A stretch of 64,000 nucleotides of DNA. It comes from an uncultured Myxococcales bacterium. GTDB lineage: Bacteria > Myxococcota_A > UBA9042. Each line of letters opens with the position of its first letter. Within the stretch, counting starts at the first letter, position 1. The stretch spans positions 1 through 64,000 of the forward strand of contig CAIYBN010000018.1 in assembly GCA_903924465.1 (NCBI GenBank), in the 5' to 3' direction. Of the stretch, positions 27,001 through 35,863 are shown piece by piece. A program made the position numbers and the translations under genes. A model generated the notes under the pieces. The model searched no databases. It saw only the letters and a list, made by a program, of their open reading frames with translations, and had not been told where the DNA came from.

Positions 27001-28320
27001 GAAACGTTCATCTTCGACCTGAACGACACCACGCAGCTGCCGCGCTCCATCAACATCAAGGACAACGTGCGGACGTTGGCGGACGATCGGATGATTCGGC
27101 GCATGGTGGGCAGCGACTTTGAGTCGGTAGAAACCGGCGTGAAAAAGAACATTTACGGCATGTGGGGCACGAGCGCCCAGAACATCTACGCCGTCGGCGC
27201 GCTGGGCTCGCTGTGGCACTGGGACGGCGGCGGTTGGACGCAGCAGGCGTCAGTCGCCAAGACCGACTGGCGCGGCATCTTCGGCGTGGACGCGCAGCAC
27301 ATCTTCGCGGTCGGCTTGGCAGGCGCCGCTGCCGTATTTGACGGCGTGACGTGGAAAGCCGCGCCGGTTGCCGGCAACCAGAATCTGACTGGCGTGTTTG
27401 CGGCGCAAGGCGCGAGCGGCATCGTGGCGTTTGCGTCGAGCCAGTCCGGCATCTACCAGTACAACAAGACCACCGGCTGGCAGCAGAACGGCAATCTCTA
27501 CGCCAACTTCATGGCCATCCACGGCAGCGACGCGACGCACATGTGGGCCGTGGGCATGACCGGCGCGATGGCGATGTGGGACGGCGTCAGTTGGAAAACG
27601 CAGACATCGGGCACGTCCATTGCGCTCCGCGACGTCTGGGCGGCCAGCCCGACGCTGGTGTACGCCGTGGGCGAGAACGGCATCATCCTCAAATACGACG
27701 GCAAGGCATGGAAGCCGATGAACTCGGGCGTCACCACGACGCTGTCCTCGGTCTGGGGCAACGCCGGCGATGACGTGTGGGCCGTGGGCGCGCGCGGGGT
27801 CATCCTGCACTACAACGGCAAGACGTGGCAGCAGTTGCCCGGCCAAGCGCTGGACAAGCTGCTGGACGCGGTCTGGACGACGCCCGCTGGCGATCTCTTC
27901 GCGCTGGGCGAGCAGGAGCTGCTGATCACGCCGCTCCTCTACCCGCCGCTGGCGGTGATGCCCGTTCCGGACGGTGTGTTGGTCGGCAACAAGCTGAAAT
28001 GGAACGTAGATACGAGCTTTCCGGAGCCGCACTTCAACTGGGTGACGATCGGCGAGCCCAATCCAATGGCGCCAACGGATCCGAGCAAGGACACGCCGGT
28101 ATGGAATATTGTCCAAAAGGGCAGCGTCAGCGAAGTGGAACTGCCCGATTTTCCATCGATCCAAGGCACGCCTGGGATTCCCAAAGGCAAGCAACTGCGC
28201 ATCACGATCATGCGCGGTTACAAGGAAGGCTTTGACATCGACGCCTATACCGAGGCCGATCTGAACCTGTACTACTGGCACGCCTGGTCGGAGCATTCCT
28301 TCTTCTTTACGGCACAGTAG
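24085..28320 (+). CDS. Multidomain lipoprotein: 6 IPT/TIG repeats plus 7-bladed propeller
   Basis: A 1,411-residue surface protein. AAGGAG precedes the ATG; the signal ends in LLAC. After an Asp/Ser linker come six IPT/TIG Ig-like repeats (~75-592), each opening with the pattern xPxxGPxxGGTxVxIxGxGF. Then a carboxypeptidase-regulatory-like beta-sandwich (~609-685), a Pro-rich hinge, a Cys-rich segment (~719-794, CNACATDSQCGAGFACL), a region of unknown fold, and seven repeats of the type VWG...DDVWAVGxxGxILHYNGKTW (~1026-1282) that would close one seven-bladed propeller. Its C-terminal repeats are homologous to those of the next two genes. IPT repeats suggest adhesion or carbohydrate contact; no catalytic residues are evident. 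Confidence 0.82.
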   Translation: MHPHRASFRSLNSVLLLLGTICGLTLLACSAQPSGTNSTATAQDVSGNDAASDAIAGTDAIGSGDASTPTQAAFALTSLTPAQGHASGGEPVSLNGHGFVDGVQVVFGSAPLDPASVYVVDEATIQITTPPHETGLVDVTVVLPGTVPQAATLAKAFLYFNDVLVTKVDPPQGPTAGGTAISIHGTGFAGNCQVLVGGKQALNVQIVADDTVTAITPPGAFGAVPVHVINERGTGLLKKGFFYTAAPTVTSVAPASGPTSGGTQAIVYGTGFSSDVDLQIGSGKATVISVTGSTQAHISTPPGAAGKADVIATTPYGTGTQLGGYVYSDDKGQAATQILSIAPPSGPLAGGNTVALIATGLVAKSDSTVLFGQKLAEIVSVDAVAHTALVKVPAGSSVGAVDVTLMTSKGSDKATGGYTYSDVLTVNGIAPSAGPSEGGTKVIIHGSGFAKGSVNVKIGALAASAVAVVSDSEIQAITPPGQPGYADVTVLNDTTAITLTAGYTYTGGTLALYVVYPPMGAQAGGTLVHVYGQGFDATTAVTFGGNPATHFAFVDPGHVTVKTPPGKVGAVDVAVTVKDAHAKLANGYAYFNPMAGNGGTWGSAIDGSINITVLDASTNAAIPDAFTMLWTDPTTPYQGFTNADGQITFSGDDLSGKQMISASKTGYDASSVVLFDAQNVTVHLNPTSPPSPGSPPPGKIPPTISGHVIGVDKYVFVPNGTCNQYSGQGPGATCNACATDSQCGAGFACLDIGPDGNGNANGNRCVADCSQGQGCPAQFKCAGVGTAGFRCIPAAGEIASFCLHSKPDLFSQDNYPPEGAGFTADPQKAYAYKLDVAPGEQAVICFGGYKTFGAVLVADDPNAMAAFTPTVMGIKRHIMVQPEEQVTGIDVKLDIPLGQSASVRLDQPPAWGLPNSTIINYVQPQLILGSDGALRWPTTAYKFYFDTDPAFLTLTNLPSNFAGDLSDASLTLETFIFDLNDTTQLPRSINIKDNVRTLADDRMIRRMVGSDFESVETGVKKNIYGMWGTSAQNIYAVGALGSLWHWDGGGWTQQASVAKTDWRGIFGVDAQHIFAVGLAGAAAVFDGVTWKAAPVAGNQNLTGVFAAQGASGIVAFASSQSGIYQYNKTTGWQQNGNLYANFMAIHGSDATHMWAVGMTGAMAMWDGVSWKTQTSGTSIALRDVWAASPTLVYAVGENGIILKYDGKAWKPMNSGVTTTLSSVWGNAGDDVWAVGARGVILHYNGKTWQQLPGQALDKLLDAVWTTPAGDLFALGEQELLITPLLYPPLAVMPVPDGVLVGNKLKWNVDTSFPEPHFNWVTIGEPNPMAPTDPSKDTPVWNIVQKGSVSEVELPDFPSIQGTPGIPKGKQLRITIMRGYKEGFDIDAYTEADLNLYYWHAWSEHSFFFTAQ

Positions 28321-28360
28321 CCAACGCTCGCGCGGCACCTGCCTGCGCTGTGGGATCTTC

Positions 28361-30298
28361 GTGAGACACTTGACCTTCCCCAGACGAATGTGGTCCTGCG
28401 CCGTCGCGCTCCTGTTCTTCGCGGCATGCGGCACCAAAGCCACCAACGCCAGCGCCGACGCGACCGTCACCAGCGATGTGACGAGCGACGGCCAGATCGG
28501 CGACGCCAGCGGCGACGGCGACACGACCGCGGACAGCGACGCCGGCCCGCCGAGCCTCCTGACCGCGCGCTCTTTGCGCTTTGACGACGACCTGACCGCG
28601 GTCTGGGGCAGCGACGCCGACGACGTGTGGTTCGTCGGCAAAGGTGGCCGCGTCTTGCACTGGAACGGCCAAACGCTGAGCCCGCGCGACGTCGGCACCA
28701 CCAAGGACCTGTTCGGCGTGTGGGGCAAGAGCCGCACGGAAGCCTACATTGTCGGCGACGGCCTGATCCTGCGCTGGGACGGCACGTCCTGGAGCAACGA
28801 AGCGCCCAGCGGCACCGGCATCTTGCGCGGCATCCATGTCCCCGTGGACGGCTCGACCGTCCTGACCTGCGGCGACGGCGGCGTGGTCTTGCGCCGCGAC
28901 AGCGCCGGCAAATGGCAGACGGAGGAAACGGCCAGCAAACTGAATCTTCAGGCCATTTGGGCCAGCAACGCCAGCCAGGTGTGGGCCGTCGCGGAACAAG
29001 GACGCGCGCTTCACCTCTCCGGCGGCGTGTGGAGCGAAACCGACATGCCCGGCGCCGGCAGCCGCACCGTGCGCGCGGTGGTCGGCAGCCTGGACGGCCG
29101 CTTGTTCGCCTGTGGCGACGGCGGCTACCTTGCGGCCACCGACGAAACCGCGACTTGGCAGGAAACGCTCGCCAACGACGGCGATACGCCCCGCGACTTG
29201 AGCGGTGTGTGGGCGCGCAGCAGCACGGAAGCGTGGGCCATCGGCAAGTCCGGCGCGCTGATGCACTTTGTCGGCAAAAAGTGGCAGGTCGACAGCATCG
29301 CCGGGACCTACATGAAAACCGCTAGTTTTACAGCGCTTTTTGGCGCCAACGACAGCAACGGACAGCCGTTCAGCTTTGCGGCGGGGATCGCCGGCGCCGG
29401 ACTCGTCTTCTCTGCCGGCCAGCCCGACAACAGCGATCCGCAGTTGCAGAATGACCGCTGGCTGGATTTTCGCGCTGAGACCGTCGCTGACCTGAAAGCC
29501 GTCCAGGCCGACAGCGACGGCAGCCTCATCGCCTGCGGCACGAGCGGCGTCGTGCTGACCGCCAAGGACAGCCAGGCACCGTTCTACGACCTTGCGGCAC
29601 CGGTGACCGGCGCCGACATCCTCGACTGCGCGCTGCGCAACGGTGAAGCGTGGTTGGTCGGCCCGAGCGGTGTCATCCTGCACAAAAGCGGCGGTATCTG
29701 GAGCGTCGACAAGCCCGCCAACGTCAAGAACTTGAGTGGCATCGTGCGGTTGGGCAACGACCTGTTGGCCGTGGGCGATGGCGGCGTGGCACTGCACAAA
29801 GTGGCCGACGGCGCGTGGCAGGCGGAGACGACGGGCGTGCAGTTCAAGCTGCGCAGCGTGGCGACCGCAGGCGACGTGGCCTACGCGGTCGGTGAGTTGG
29901 GCACGGTCCTGCGGCGGGATGCGGCGGGCACGTGGACCAAGGAGACCACGGGCAATCTGGGACAATTCGCCCGCGTGACGGCGTGGGGCGATGGCGAAGC
30001 GGCAGCGGTCACGGAAGAAGGGACCTTGCTCGTGCGGGCCGCGGGCGCGAGTGGCGCGTGGAAACAGATGTCGGAGACGCCGGGTCAGCTGCTGTACGGC
30101 ATCGCCCGGCGCGCTGACGGCTTGCTGCTGGCGGTCGGATACGCGGGGACGTTGGTCACCGGCCAACCGGCGGGACCGTTCACGGATCATCCCAAGAATG
30201 TGCCGAATCTGCTGAGCGGAGTGGCATGCAGCGCGAATGGCTGCGTCGCCGTCGGGCAAAAAGGCGGCATCTTCCAGGTGGCGGAGACGATTCCATGA
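28361..30298 (+). CDS. Lipoprotein with 14 Trp-rich propeller repeats
   Basis: A 645-residue protein. The GTG at 28361 gives a signal ending in FFAAC (Cys23), then a Thr/Ser/Asp linker. From about residue 68 I count 14 repeats with the consensus L.xVWxxxxxxVWxVGxxGxLxxxxGxxW, ending at the C-terminus. Fourteen would make two seven-bladed beta-propellers. The repeats are homologous to the C-terminal part of the upstream gene. The stop overlaps the next ATG (ATGA), so the pair is translationally coupled. Binding function unknown; no catalytic motif seen. Confidence 0.78.
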   Translation: MRHLTFPRRMWSCAVALLFFAACGTKATNASADATVTSDVTSDGQIGDASGDGDTTADSDAGPPSLLTARSLRFDDDLTAVWGSDADDVWFVGKGGRVLHWNGQTLSPRDVGTTKDLFGVWGKSRTEAYIVGDGLILRWDGTSWSNEAPSGTGILRGIHVPVDGSTVLTCGDGGVVLRRDSAGKWQTEETASKLNLQAIWASNASQVWAVAEQGRALHLSGGVWSETDMPGAGSRTVRAVVGSLDGRLFACGDGGYLAATDETATWQETLANDGDTPRDLSGVWARSSTEAWAIGKSGALMHFVGKKWQVDSIAGTYMKTASFTALFGANDSNGQPFSFAAGIAGAGLVFSAGQPDNSDPQLQNDRWLDFRAETVADLKAVQADSDGSLIACGTSGVVLTAKDSQAPFYDLAAPVTGADILDCALRNGEAWLVGPSGVILHKSGGIWSVDKPANVKNLSGIVRLGNDLLAVGDGGVALHKVADGAWQAETTGVQFKLRSVATAGDVAYAVGELGTVLRRDAAGTWTKETTGNLGQFARVTAWGDGEAAAVTEEGTLLVRAAGASGAWKQMSETPGQLLYGIARRADGLLLAVGYAGTLVTGQPAGPFTDHPKNVPNLLSGVACSANGCVAVGQKGGIFQVAETIP

Positions 30299-32970
30299 AG
30301 GGACGAAACCTCACCTTTTGCTGGCGCGTCTGCGCGTTGGCACTCGCGGGCCTGAGTGCCTGCGGTCACGCCACGACAACGACCGACGGCACTGGCGATG
30401 ACGTTCCAGGCGATGACGCCGTGGCGATCCCCGACGACGCCACAGCCGACAGCGGCAGCGCCGACGCCACCCCGACATCAGACGTCACGACATCCATCGG
30501 CCTCTGGACGCCAATCACGGTGCCCGGCGATCCCAACGTCAGCCTGCACGGCGTCTGGTCGGACGGCAGCACGCGCGTCGTCGCCGCCGGCACCAACGGC
30601 ACCGTCGTCACCTGGGACGGCTTGGCCTGGAAAGTCGCGACATCCGGCAAGTTCGCCACACTCAACGCCGTCGCCGGTTCAGCCAACGCCGACATCGCCT
30701 ACGCGGTCGGGATGGCCGGAACCGTCGTGCAAAGCGCCGGCAAGGACGGCACTGTCGGCACCGTCTGGGCACCACCGGGCGGCTGCCTCGCCCCCGCCGA
30801 CTGCGACGACGGCGACATCTGCACCACGGACATCTGCGACTCCGGCGTCTGCCAGCACAGCAGCTCGGGCGCGTCCGGCTGCTGCGGCGGCATCGATTTC
30901 GCCGACAGCTTCGACGGCGGTCTGGGCAAATGGACGGTGACCGACTCCTACGCCAGCAGTTCCTCGGCTGGCGGCATCGTCTGGAAATCCGCCGGCGTCT
31001 ACGGCATCGACGGTATCCTCCGCGCCGCCAGCCCACCCGCCGCTGCGTACTTTGGCCGCACCGACGTGCCCTGCGCCGACGACGCCAGCAAGTTCTGCGC
31101 CACGTACGACAACGGCAAGACGGTCGGTTCGGTCATGACCAGCCAGGAATTCGCGATTTCCGCCGCCAAGAGCGCCATTTTGACCTTCCAGCTCTTTCTC
31201 GATGTGCAGTCCGGCTTCTACGATTCCGTGCAAATCAGCGTCATTCCGAGCGGCGGCGGCAGCAAGAAGGTGATCGCCGACAAGCAGAGCATCTGGCCAA
31301 CCGGCAGCACGAACGGCAAATTCGTCGCGCAGACGCTCGACTTGACCGAGTACGTCGGCCAAAAGATCAAGCTGGAAATCCGCTTTGACAGCTACAGCAA
31401 CACCGACAACAGCGGACAGGGCGTCTTCATCGACGACTTGCTGGTGAGCACGACCTGCGCGAGCGGCAGCACAGCCGGCAAGGGGCTGACCGACAGGACG
31501 CTGTTCGGCGCCTGGGCGTTTTCCGCCACCGACGCGTACGCAGTCGGCGACGGTGGCGTCATCGGCCACTGGGACGGCAACGCGTGGGGCTTGCAAGCGG
31601 GCGCGATGACCGGCGAATTGGACGGCATGGCCGGAGCCTCCGGTGTCGGTATCGTCGCGGTGGGCGACCAAGGCGTCGTGGGCACCGTCACGGCGACTGG
31701 CGTCGCGCCGATCGTTTTGCCCACACAGAGTCACCTGGCCGCTGTCGCCGTGGATCTCGTCGGCAACGCCCAATTCAACGCCTGTGCAGTCGGCGCGGGC
31801 GGCGTCACGTTGGACGGCAGCAGCGCAACCGGCTGGAAACTCGGACCCACGGCAAGCGCCGATCTGACCGGCGTGACCGCAAACGGCGCTGGCGGCTGGG
31901 TCGCCACCTCATCGGACGGCACCATCTTCGAGCGCTTGAAGGGCGCCAAGACCTGGACCAGCGTCAGTTCCAACGGCGTCGGCTTGCACGGCGTCACGCA
32001 CACCGCGAGCGGCCAGGTCATCGCGGTCGGCGACTACGGCACCGTGACGCAGCGCACCACGAGCTCGTCGGGCTGGAACATGTCGATCGGCGACTGGACC
32101 TCAACCAACCTCTGGGGCGTCTATGCGCTGAGCGACACAGACATCTGGACGGTCGGCGAGGCCGGCATGGCTGGCCATTTCAAGGACGGCACCTGGACCG
32201 CCATGACCACGCCGACGCCGGCCAATCTGCGCGCCGTCTGGGCCGCCAGCCCCACGGTCGTCTTTGCCGTCGGCCTGCAAGGCGCCATCGTGCGCTGGGA
32301 CGGCAAGGTCTGGAAAAAGATGCTCAGCCCGTCGGTCAAGGACTGGTATGCCGTGTGGGGCAACGGTCCGGACGACGTCTATGCCGTCGGCGCCGGCGGA
32401 CAAATCGCCCATTGGGACGGCCAGGACACGGTGAAATGGTCGTGGAAGGCCGTGGGCACCCACATCGACGGCAGCATGCGCGCGGTCTGGGGCCTCACGC
32501 CCGACGACGTGTGGATGGTTGGCGAGCTTGGTCTCATCTACCACAACGACGGCACGGGCTGGACGCAAACGCCGATTCCCGACTACCAGCCCGACGAGAC
32601 CGCCAAACCGTACAAGATCAAGACGACCTTGCTGGCGATTTGGGGCGCGACCTGGGACAACGTGTGGGCCGTCGGCGAGCCAGACAGCAAAGGCAAAGGC
32701 GTCCTGGTACACTGGGACGGCAGCGCCTGGGGCTACGATCCGAGCTTCGCCGATGAAGGCCGCACCGTGCGCGCAATGTGGGGCTGGAGCCAGGACAAGA
32801 TCCTGATGGCCGGCACGCAGGGCATGGTCTTGCGGTTCGATGGCCAAGGCCACTTCCAGGAACTGCATCCGGGGACCATCGCGACGCTTTTTGGTATCAC
32901 CGGCTATGGGAAAGACGCGCTTTTGGTCGGCGACATTGGTACAGTATTGCGCTGGACGCCGTTGGACTGA
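30295..32970 (+). CDS. Lipoprotein with 14 propeller repeats and inserted jelly-roll domain
   Basis: An 891-residue protein starting at the ATG that overlaps the upstream stop by 4 bp; an upstream in-frame ATG at 30226 is rejected because it lacks a signal peptide. The signal ends in LSAC (Cys23), followed by an Asp-rich linker. Two propeller repeats come first, then a Cys-rich CDDGDICTTDICDSGVC loop and an inserted ~190-residue domain (about 195-390) with the look of a MAM/cleaved-adhesin jelly roll (DSFDGGLGKW at its start, GVFIDDLLVSTTC at its end), then twelve more repeats. The 2+12 total again equals two propellers. A surface recognition role is inferred from the modules. Confidence 0.78.
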   Translation: MKGRNLTFCWRVCALALAGLSACGHATTTTDGTGDDVPGDDAVAIPDDATADSGSADATPTSDVTTSIGLWTPITVPGDPNVSLHGVWSDGSTRVVAAGTNGTVVTWDGLAWKVATSGKFATLNAVAGSANADIAYAVGMAGTVVQSAGKDGTVGTVWAPPGGCLAPADCDDGDICTTDICDSGVCQHSSSGASGCCGGIDFADSFDGGLGKWTVTDSYASSSSAGGIVWKSAGVYGIDGILRAASPPAAAYFGRTDVPCADDASKFCATYDNGKTVGSVMTSQEFAISAAKSAILTFQLFLDVQSGFYDSVQISVIPSGGGSKKVIADKQSIWPTGSTNGKFVAQTLDLTEYVGQKIKLEIRFDSYSNTDNSGQGVFIDDLLVSTTCASGSTAGKGLTDRTLFGAWAFSATDAYAVGDGGVIGHWDGNAWGLQAGAMTGELDGMAGASGVGIVAVGDQGVVGTVTATGVAPIVLPTQSHLAAVAVDLVGNAQFNACAVGAGGVTLDGSSATGWKLGPTASADLTGVTANGAGGWVATSSDGTIFERLKGAKTWTSVSSNGVGLHGVTHTASGQVIAVGDYGTVTQRTTSSSGWNMSIGDWTSTNLWGVYALSDTDIWTVGEAGMAGHFKDGTWTAMTTPTPANLRAVWAASPTVVFAVGLQGAIVRWDGKVWKKMLSPSVKDWYAVWGNGPDDVYAVGAGGQIAHWDGQDTVKWSWKAVGTHIDGSMRAVWGLTPDDVWMVGELGLIYHNDGTGWTQTPIPDYQPDETAKPYKIKTTLLAIWGATWDNVWAVGEPDSKGKGVLVHWDGSAWGYDPSFADEGRTVRAMWGWSQDKILMAGTQGMVLRFDGQGHFQELHPGTIATLFGITGYGKDALLVGDIGTVLRWTPLD

Positions 32971-33024
32971 TAAAGTTGGGCGGTTCGTCGTGCGAAAAAG
33001 TCAATGGCTTCAGGTGGGCAGGTC

Positions 33025-35133
33025 ATGAAGAACAAGATTCCAGTTTGGGCGCTGTCATTCTTGGCCGTGTGGACGCTCGCGGGCCTGATTGGCTGCAGCG
33101 ACAACACCACCGGCGGCACGATCTCCTTCGCCGACTCCAAAGGCGGCGATATCAAAGGAAACTTTGGCGACGCGCACGGCGACGGCTCCGGCGCCGACAT
33201 CAGCGACGACGCCACGGCGACCGATGACGACGCAACTGCCGGCACGGACGGCCCGGCGTTCCTGTATTACGATCTCGGTGTAAACGCTGGCAAACCACCC
33301 AAAGGCGACGACGGCATTCCGTGCCTCGACCAATGCCAGGTCGCCGTGACCCAGAACAGCACGCGGTCCATCGGCGCCCTGCTGCTCGCCGGCGGCAAAT
33401 CGCCTATCGCCAATGCGATGATCCAGTTCGCGATCAAGGACCCGACTGCCACGGACGCGACCATTTTGAGCGGCACGGTGCCCACCGATCAGGACGGCCG
33501 GGCCTCGACGCTGGTCAAGGCCGGTATGCTGGTCGGCGCGTTCGCGGTCACCGTGACGGTCACCGACCACCCGGAAATCGCGCCCATCGAGTACACGGTT
33601 TCGGCGCAGAGCAAGATCAAGGGTCCGCCGACGATTACGTTGCATTATCAAGGCGCATCCTCCCTGTCGAGTTTCGGCGACCTGAACGTGCGGTTGATCA
33701 AGCAGATCGCTGGCGTGCCCGCGTGCAAGACCCTAGATTTGTTTGACAAGGACAACTTGCCGCCGGCGGTCTCGACCAGTCCGAACCTGAAATTCGACAA
33801 ACCGTGGTCGGTGTCCAGCGCCTACGTGGGCACGTTGCCCGCCGATGGCTCGGTCGTCGGCTACACGGTCGTCGCGTTGGGCTGGAAAGTCGGCACCGGC
33901 TCGCTCAGCGGCAATCCGTCGATCGGCGGCTGCGTGGACACCGGCTTCACCGTCCACATGAACAAGTCGACCAAAGGCATTGAAGGCGACGCCGTTACCG
34001 TCCTCGTGCGCGACTTGCCGCTGCGCCTGAAGGGCATCTATGACATGACGACGTTCATCGATCTGCTGACGCTCCTTCCGCCAACGGTGGAGAAGTTCGT
34101 CAAGATCGTGCTGAACATCGTGTCCGATCCGATCGCCGGCCTGCTCGCGACGGTCTGCCAATTGACCAACGGCTCCTTGCAGGACATCTGCGCGGCCATC
34201 TTCACCGATCCGACCAACCCGGATCCCGATCAGGTCACCGGCATCGGTGGTGTCGTGGTCACCTTCCTGAAGAACATCATCTACGCGCTGTTGCCGCCGC
34301 AGGTCTTGCAGGTCATCACGACGACGAAGGACTTGAAGTCGATCCTGGAGAACTTCACCGTCAACGGCACGATCGAAATCAACGCCGAGCCGGATTCCAC
34401 TGGTTACCTGTCGTCCACGTTCACCAAGCAGACCTGGGCCTCGATTACCTACAAATGGTCGCTGGGTCAGACTTGCCCGGCATCGCAGCCGGGTTGTGGC
34501 CTGAAGACGATCAATTTCGACCAGTTTCAGGCCGATGCGGTGACCGGTTCCTTTGATTTGTGGCGCAACTTCCTGCCGAATTCGCAGGTCCCCGACGGCA
34601 CGATCAAGTTTGCCAAGCACGCGTTGAACGTGAAATGGGGCGCGCTCATCAATTTCATTTTGGAAAAGCAGCTCCTGCCGATGATCACCTACGATCCCAA
34701 GGATCCGACTGCGCCGAGCATCGACAGCTACGAGAAGCTCATCAAGTGGCTGCTCGGTGGCAGCAAGCAGTGCCTCATCAAGGACACCTGCTGCGCGGAC
34801 TTCGTCACCAACCTCGGCGTGCAGGTCCCGACGCTGAACAGCATCCTGGGCAGCGTGTGCAATGCCGCGACGTCCCTCGGTTCCTCCTTCCTGGAAGGCT
34901 ACTTGGACAGCCTGGACGGCGTGAGCGGCAATCCGGCAACGGGCCAAGGCCTCGTGCTTGGCACCGACAAGTGCCCGATTCTCGACCCGAATGGCGACAA
35001 CATCGTCGATGATCTCGGCTCGCCCGACACCACGTCCACGCTCAATCAGTGCCAGTGGGACATGACGTTGGGCATTGGCGGCGGCACACCCAAGGCGATT
35101 TCGGCACGGTTCTTCGCGATTCGCGAGCCCTGA
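33025..35133 (+). CDS. Large lipoprotein with Ig-like N-terminal domain, function unknown
   Basis: A 702-residue protein. The ATG at 33025 follows an AGGTGGGCAGG tract; the ATG at 33004 that opens the frame lacks a site. The signal ends in LIGC (Cys24), then a ~50-residue Asp-rich linker. Residues ~95-200 look like a bacterial Ig-like (Big_1-type) domain: GGKSPIANAMIQFAI, DQDGRASTLVKAG and VTVTVTDHPEI. The remaining ~500 residues have no family I recognise; they include a hydrophobic stretch near DLLTLLPPTVEKFVKIVLNI and about ten cysteines. It ends the run of five lipoprotein genes. About 140 bp to folE contain no convincing terminator. Confidence 0.68.
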   Translation: MKNKIPVWALSFLAVWTLAGLIGCSDNTTGGTISFADSKGGDIKGNFGDAHGDGSGADISDDATATDDDATAGTDGPAFLYYDLGVNAGKPPKGDDGIPCLDQCQVAVTQNSTRSIGALLLAGGKSPIANAMIQFAIKDPTATDATILSGTVPTDQDGRASTLVKAGMLVGAFAVTVTVTDHPEIAPIEYTVSAQSKIKGPPTITLHYQGASSLSSFGDLNVRLIKQIAGVPACKTLDLFDKDNLPPAVSTSPNLKFDKPWSVSSAYVGTLPADGSVVGYTVVALGWKVGTGSLSGNPSIGGCVDTGFTVHMNKSTKGIEGDAVTVLVRDLPLRLKGIYDMTTFIDLLTLLPPTVEKFVKIVLNIVSDPIAGLLATVCQLTNGSLQDICAAIFTDPTNPDPDQVTGIGGVVVTFLKNIIYALLPPQVLQVITTTKDLKSILENFTVNGTIEINAEPDSTGYLSSTFTKQTWASITYKWSLGQTCPASQPGCGLKTINFDQFQADAVTGSFDLWRNFLPNSQVPDGTIKFAKHALNVKWGALINFILEKQLLPMITYDPKDPTAPSIDSYEKLIKWLLGGSKQCLIKDTCCADFVTNLGVQVPTLNSILGSVCNAATSLGSSFLEGYLDSLDGVSGNPATGQGLVLGTDKCPILDPNGDNIVDDLGSPDTTSTLNQCQWDMTLGIGGGTPKAISARFFAIREP

Positions 35134-35275
35134 GCCAACCACACACTCCGGCCGAAGTTCGAGATCAACCGTTCTCGATTCGCGGCGTGCCACCGGAGGT
35201 GCGCGCTCGCGGTCCCGGTCCGAAATGCAGCAGATCTGACCGACGAGCTTTGGTATTGGACTCAGGTCAGCGTGT

Positions 35276-35848
35276 TTACACGTTCGAGCCATTGCGCAGC
35301 AACTTCAATAACTCTGACCGCGTCGCGTAGTTGTCGCGGAACTGCCCTTTCATCGCGCTGGTAATCGTCACCGCGTTCGGTTTCTGCACGCCGCGCATGA
35401 CCATGCACATGTGCTTGGCCTCGATGACCACAGCAACGCCCAGCGGATCCAGGCCTTCTTGCAGCGCCTCGGCAATCTGCGTCGTCATCCGCTCCTGCAC
35501 CTGCAACCGCCGCGCAAACGTATCGACAATCCGCGCCAGCTTGGACAGCCCGACGACCTTGCCCCGCGGCAGGTAGGCCACGTGCGCCTTGCCCATGAAC
35601 GGCAGCATGTGGTGCTCGCACAGGCTGGAAAAGTCGATGTCGCGCACCAATACCATCTCGTCGTTGTCGACATTGAACAGCGCTGAACGCAGGATCGCCA
35701 GCGGATCCTCGTGGTAGCCGCTCGTCAAGTCGCGCAGCGCCTTGGACACCCGCTGCGGCGTCTTGATCAGCCCTTCCCGCTGCGGATCCTCACCGAGATC
35801 CAGCAAAATCTTGCGTACGAGTTCTTCCACTACACCCTCTCGATCCAT
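35276..35848 (-). CDS. folE: GTP cyclohydrolase I FolE
   Basis: A 190-residue enzyme making 7,8-dihydroneopterin triphosphate from GTP, the first step of folate and pterin synthesis. Motifs seen: the zinc-binding [11 protein letters not shown] block, [21 protein letters not shown], and the second zinc Cys in [11 protein letters not shown]. The ATG at 35848 has GTGAGG six bases upstream; the GTG at 35860 is less likely. It is the last gene of a four-gene operon (ferredoxin, TPR protein, MoxR ATPase, folE), 15 bp after moxR. Confidence 0.96.
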   Translation of the reverse strand: MDREGVVEELVRKILLDLGEDPQREGLIKTPQRVSKALRDLTSGYHEDPLAILRSALFNVDNDEMVLVRDIDFSSLCEHHMLPFMGKAHVAYLPRGKVVGLSKLARIVDTFARRLQVQERMTTQIAEALQEGLDPLGVAVVIEAKHMCMVMRGVQKPNAVTITSAMKGQFRDNYATRSELLKLLRNGSNV

Positions 35849-35863
35849 GTTCGGCCTCACAGA

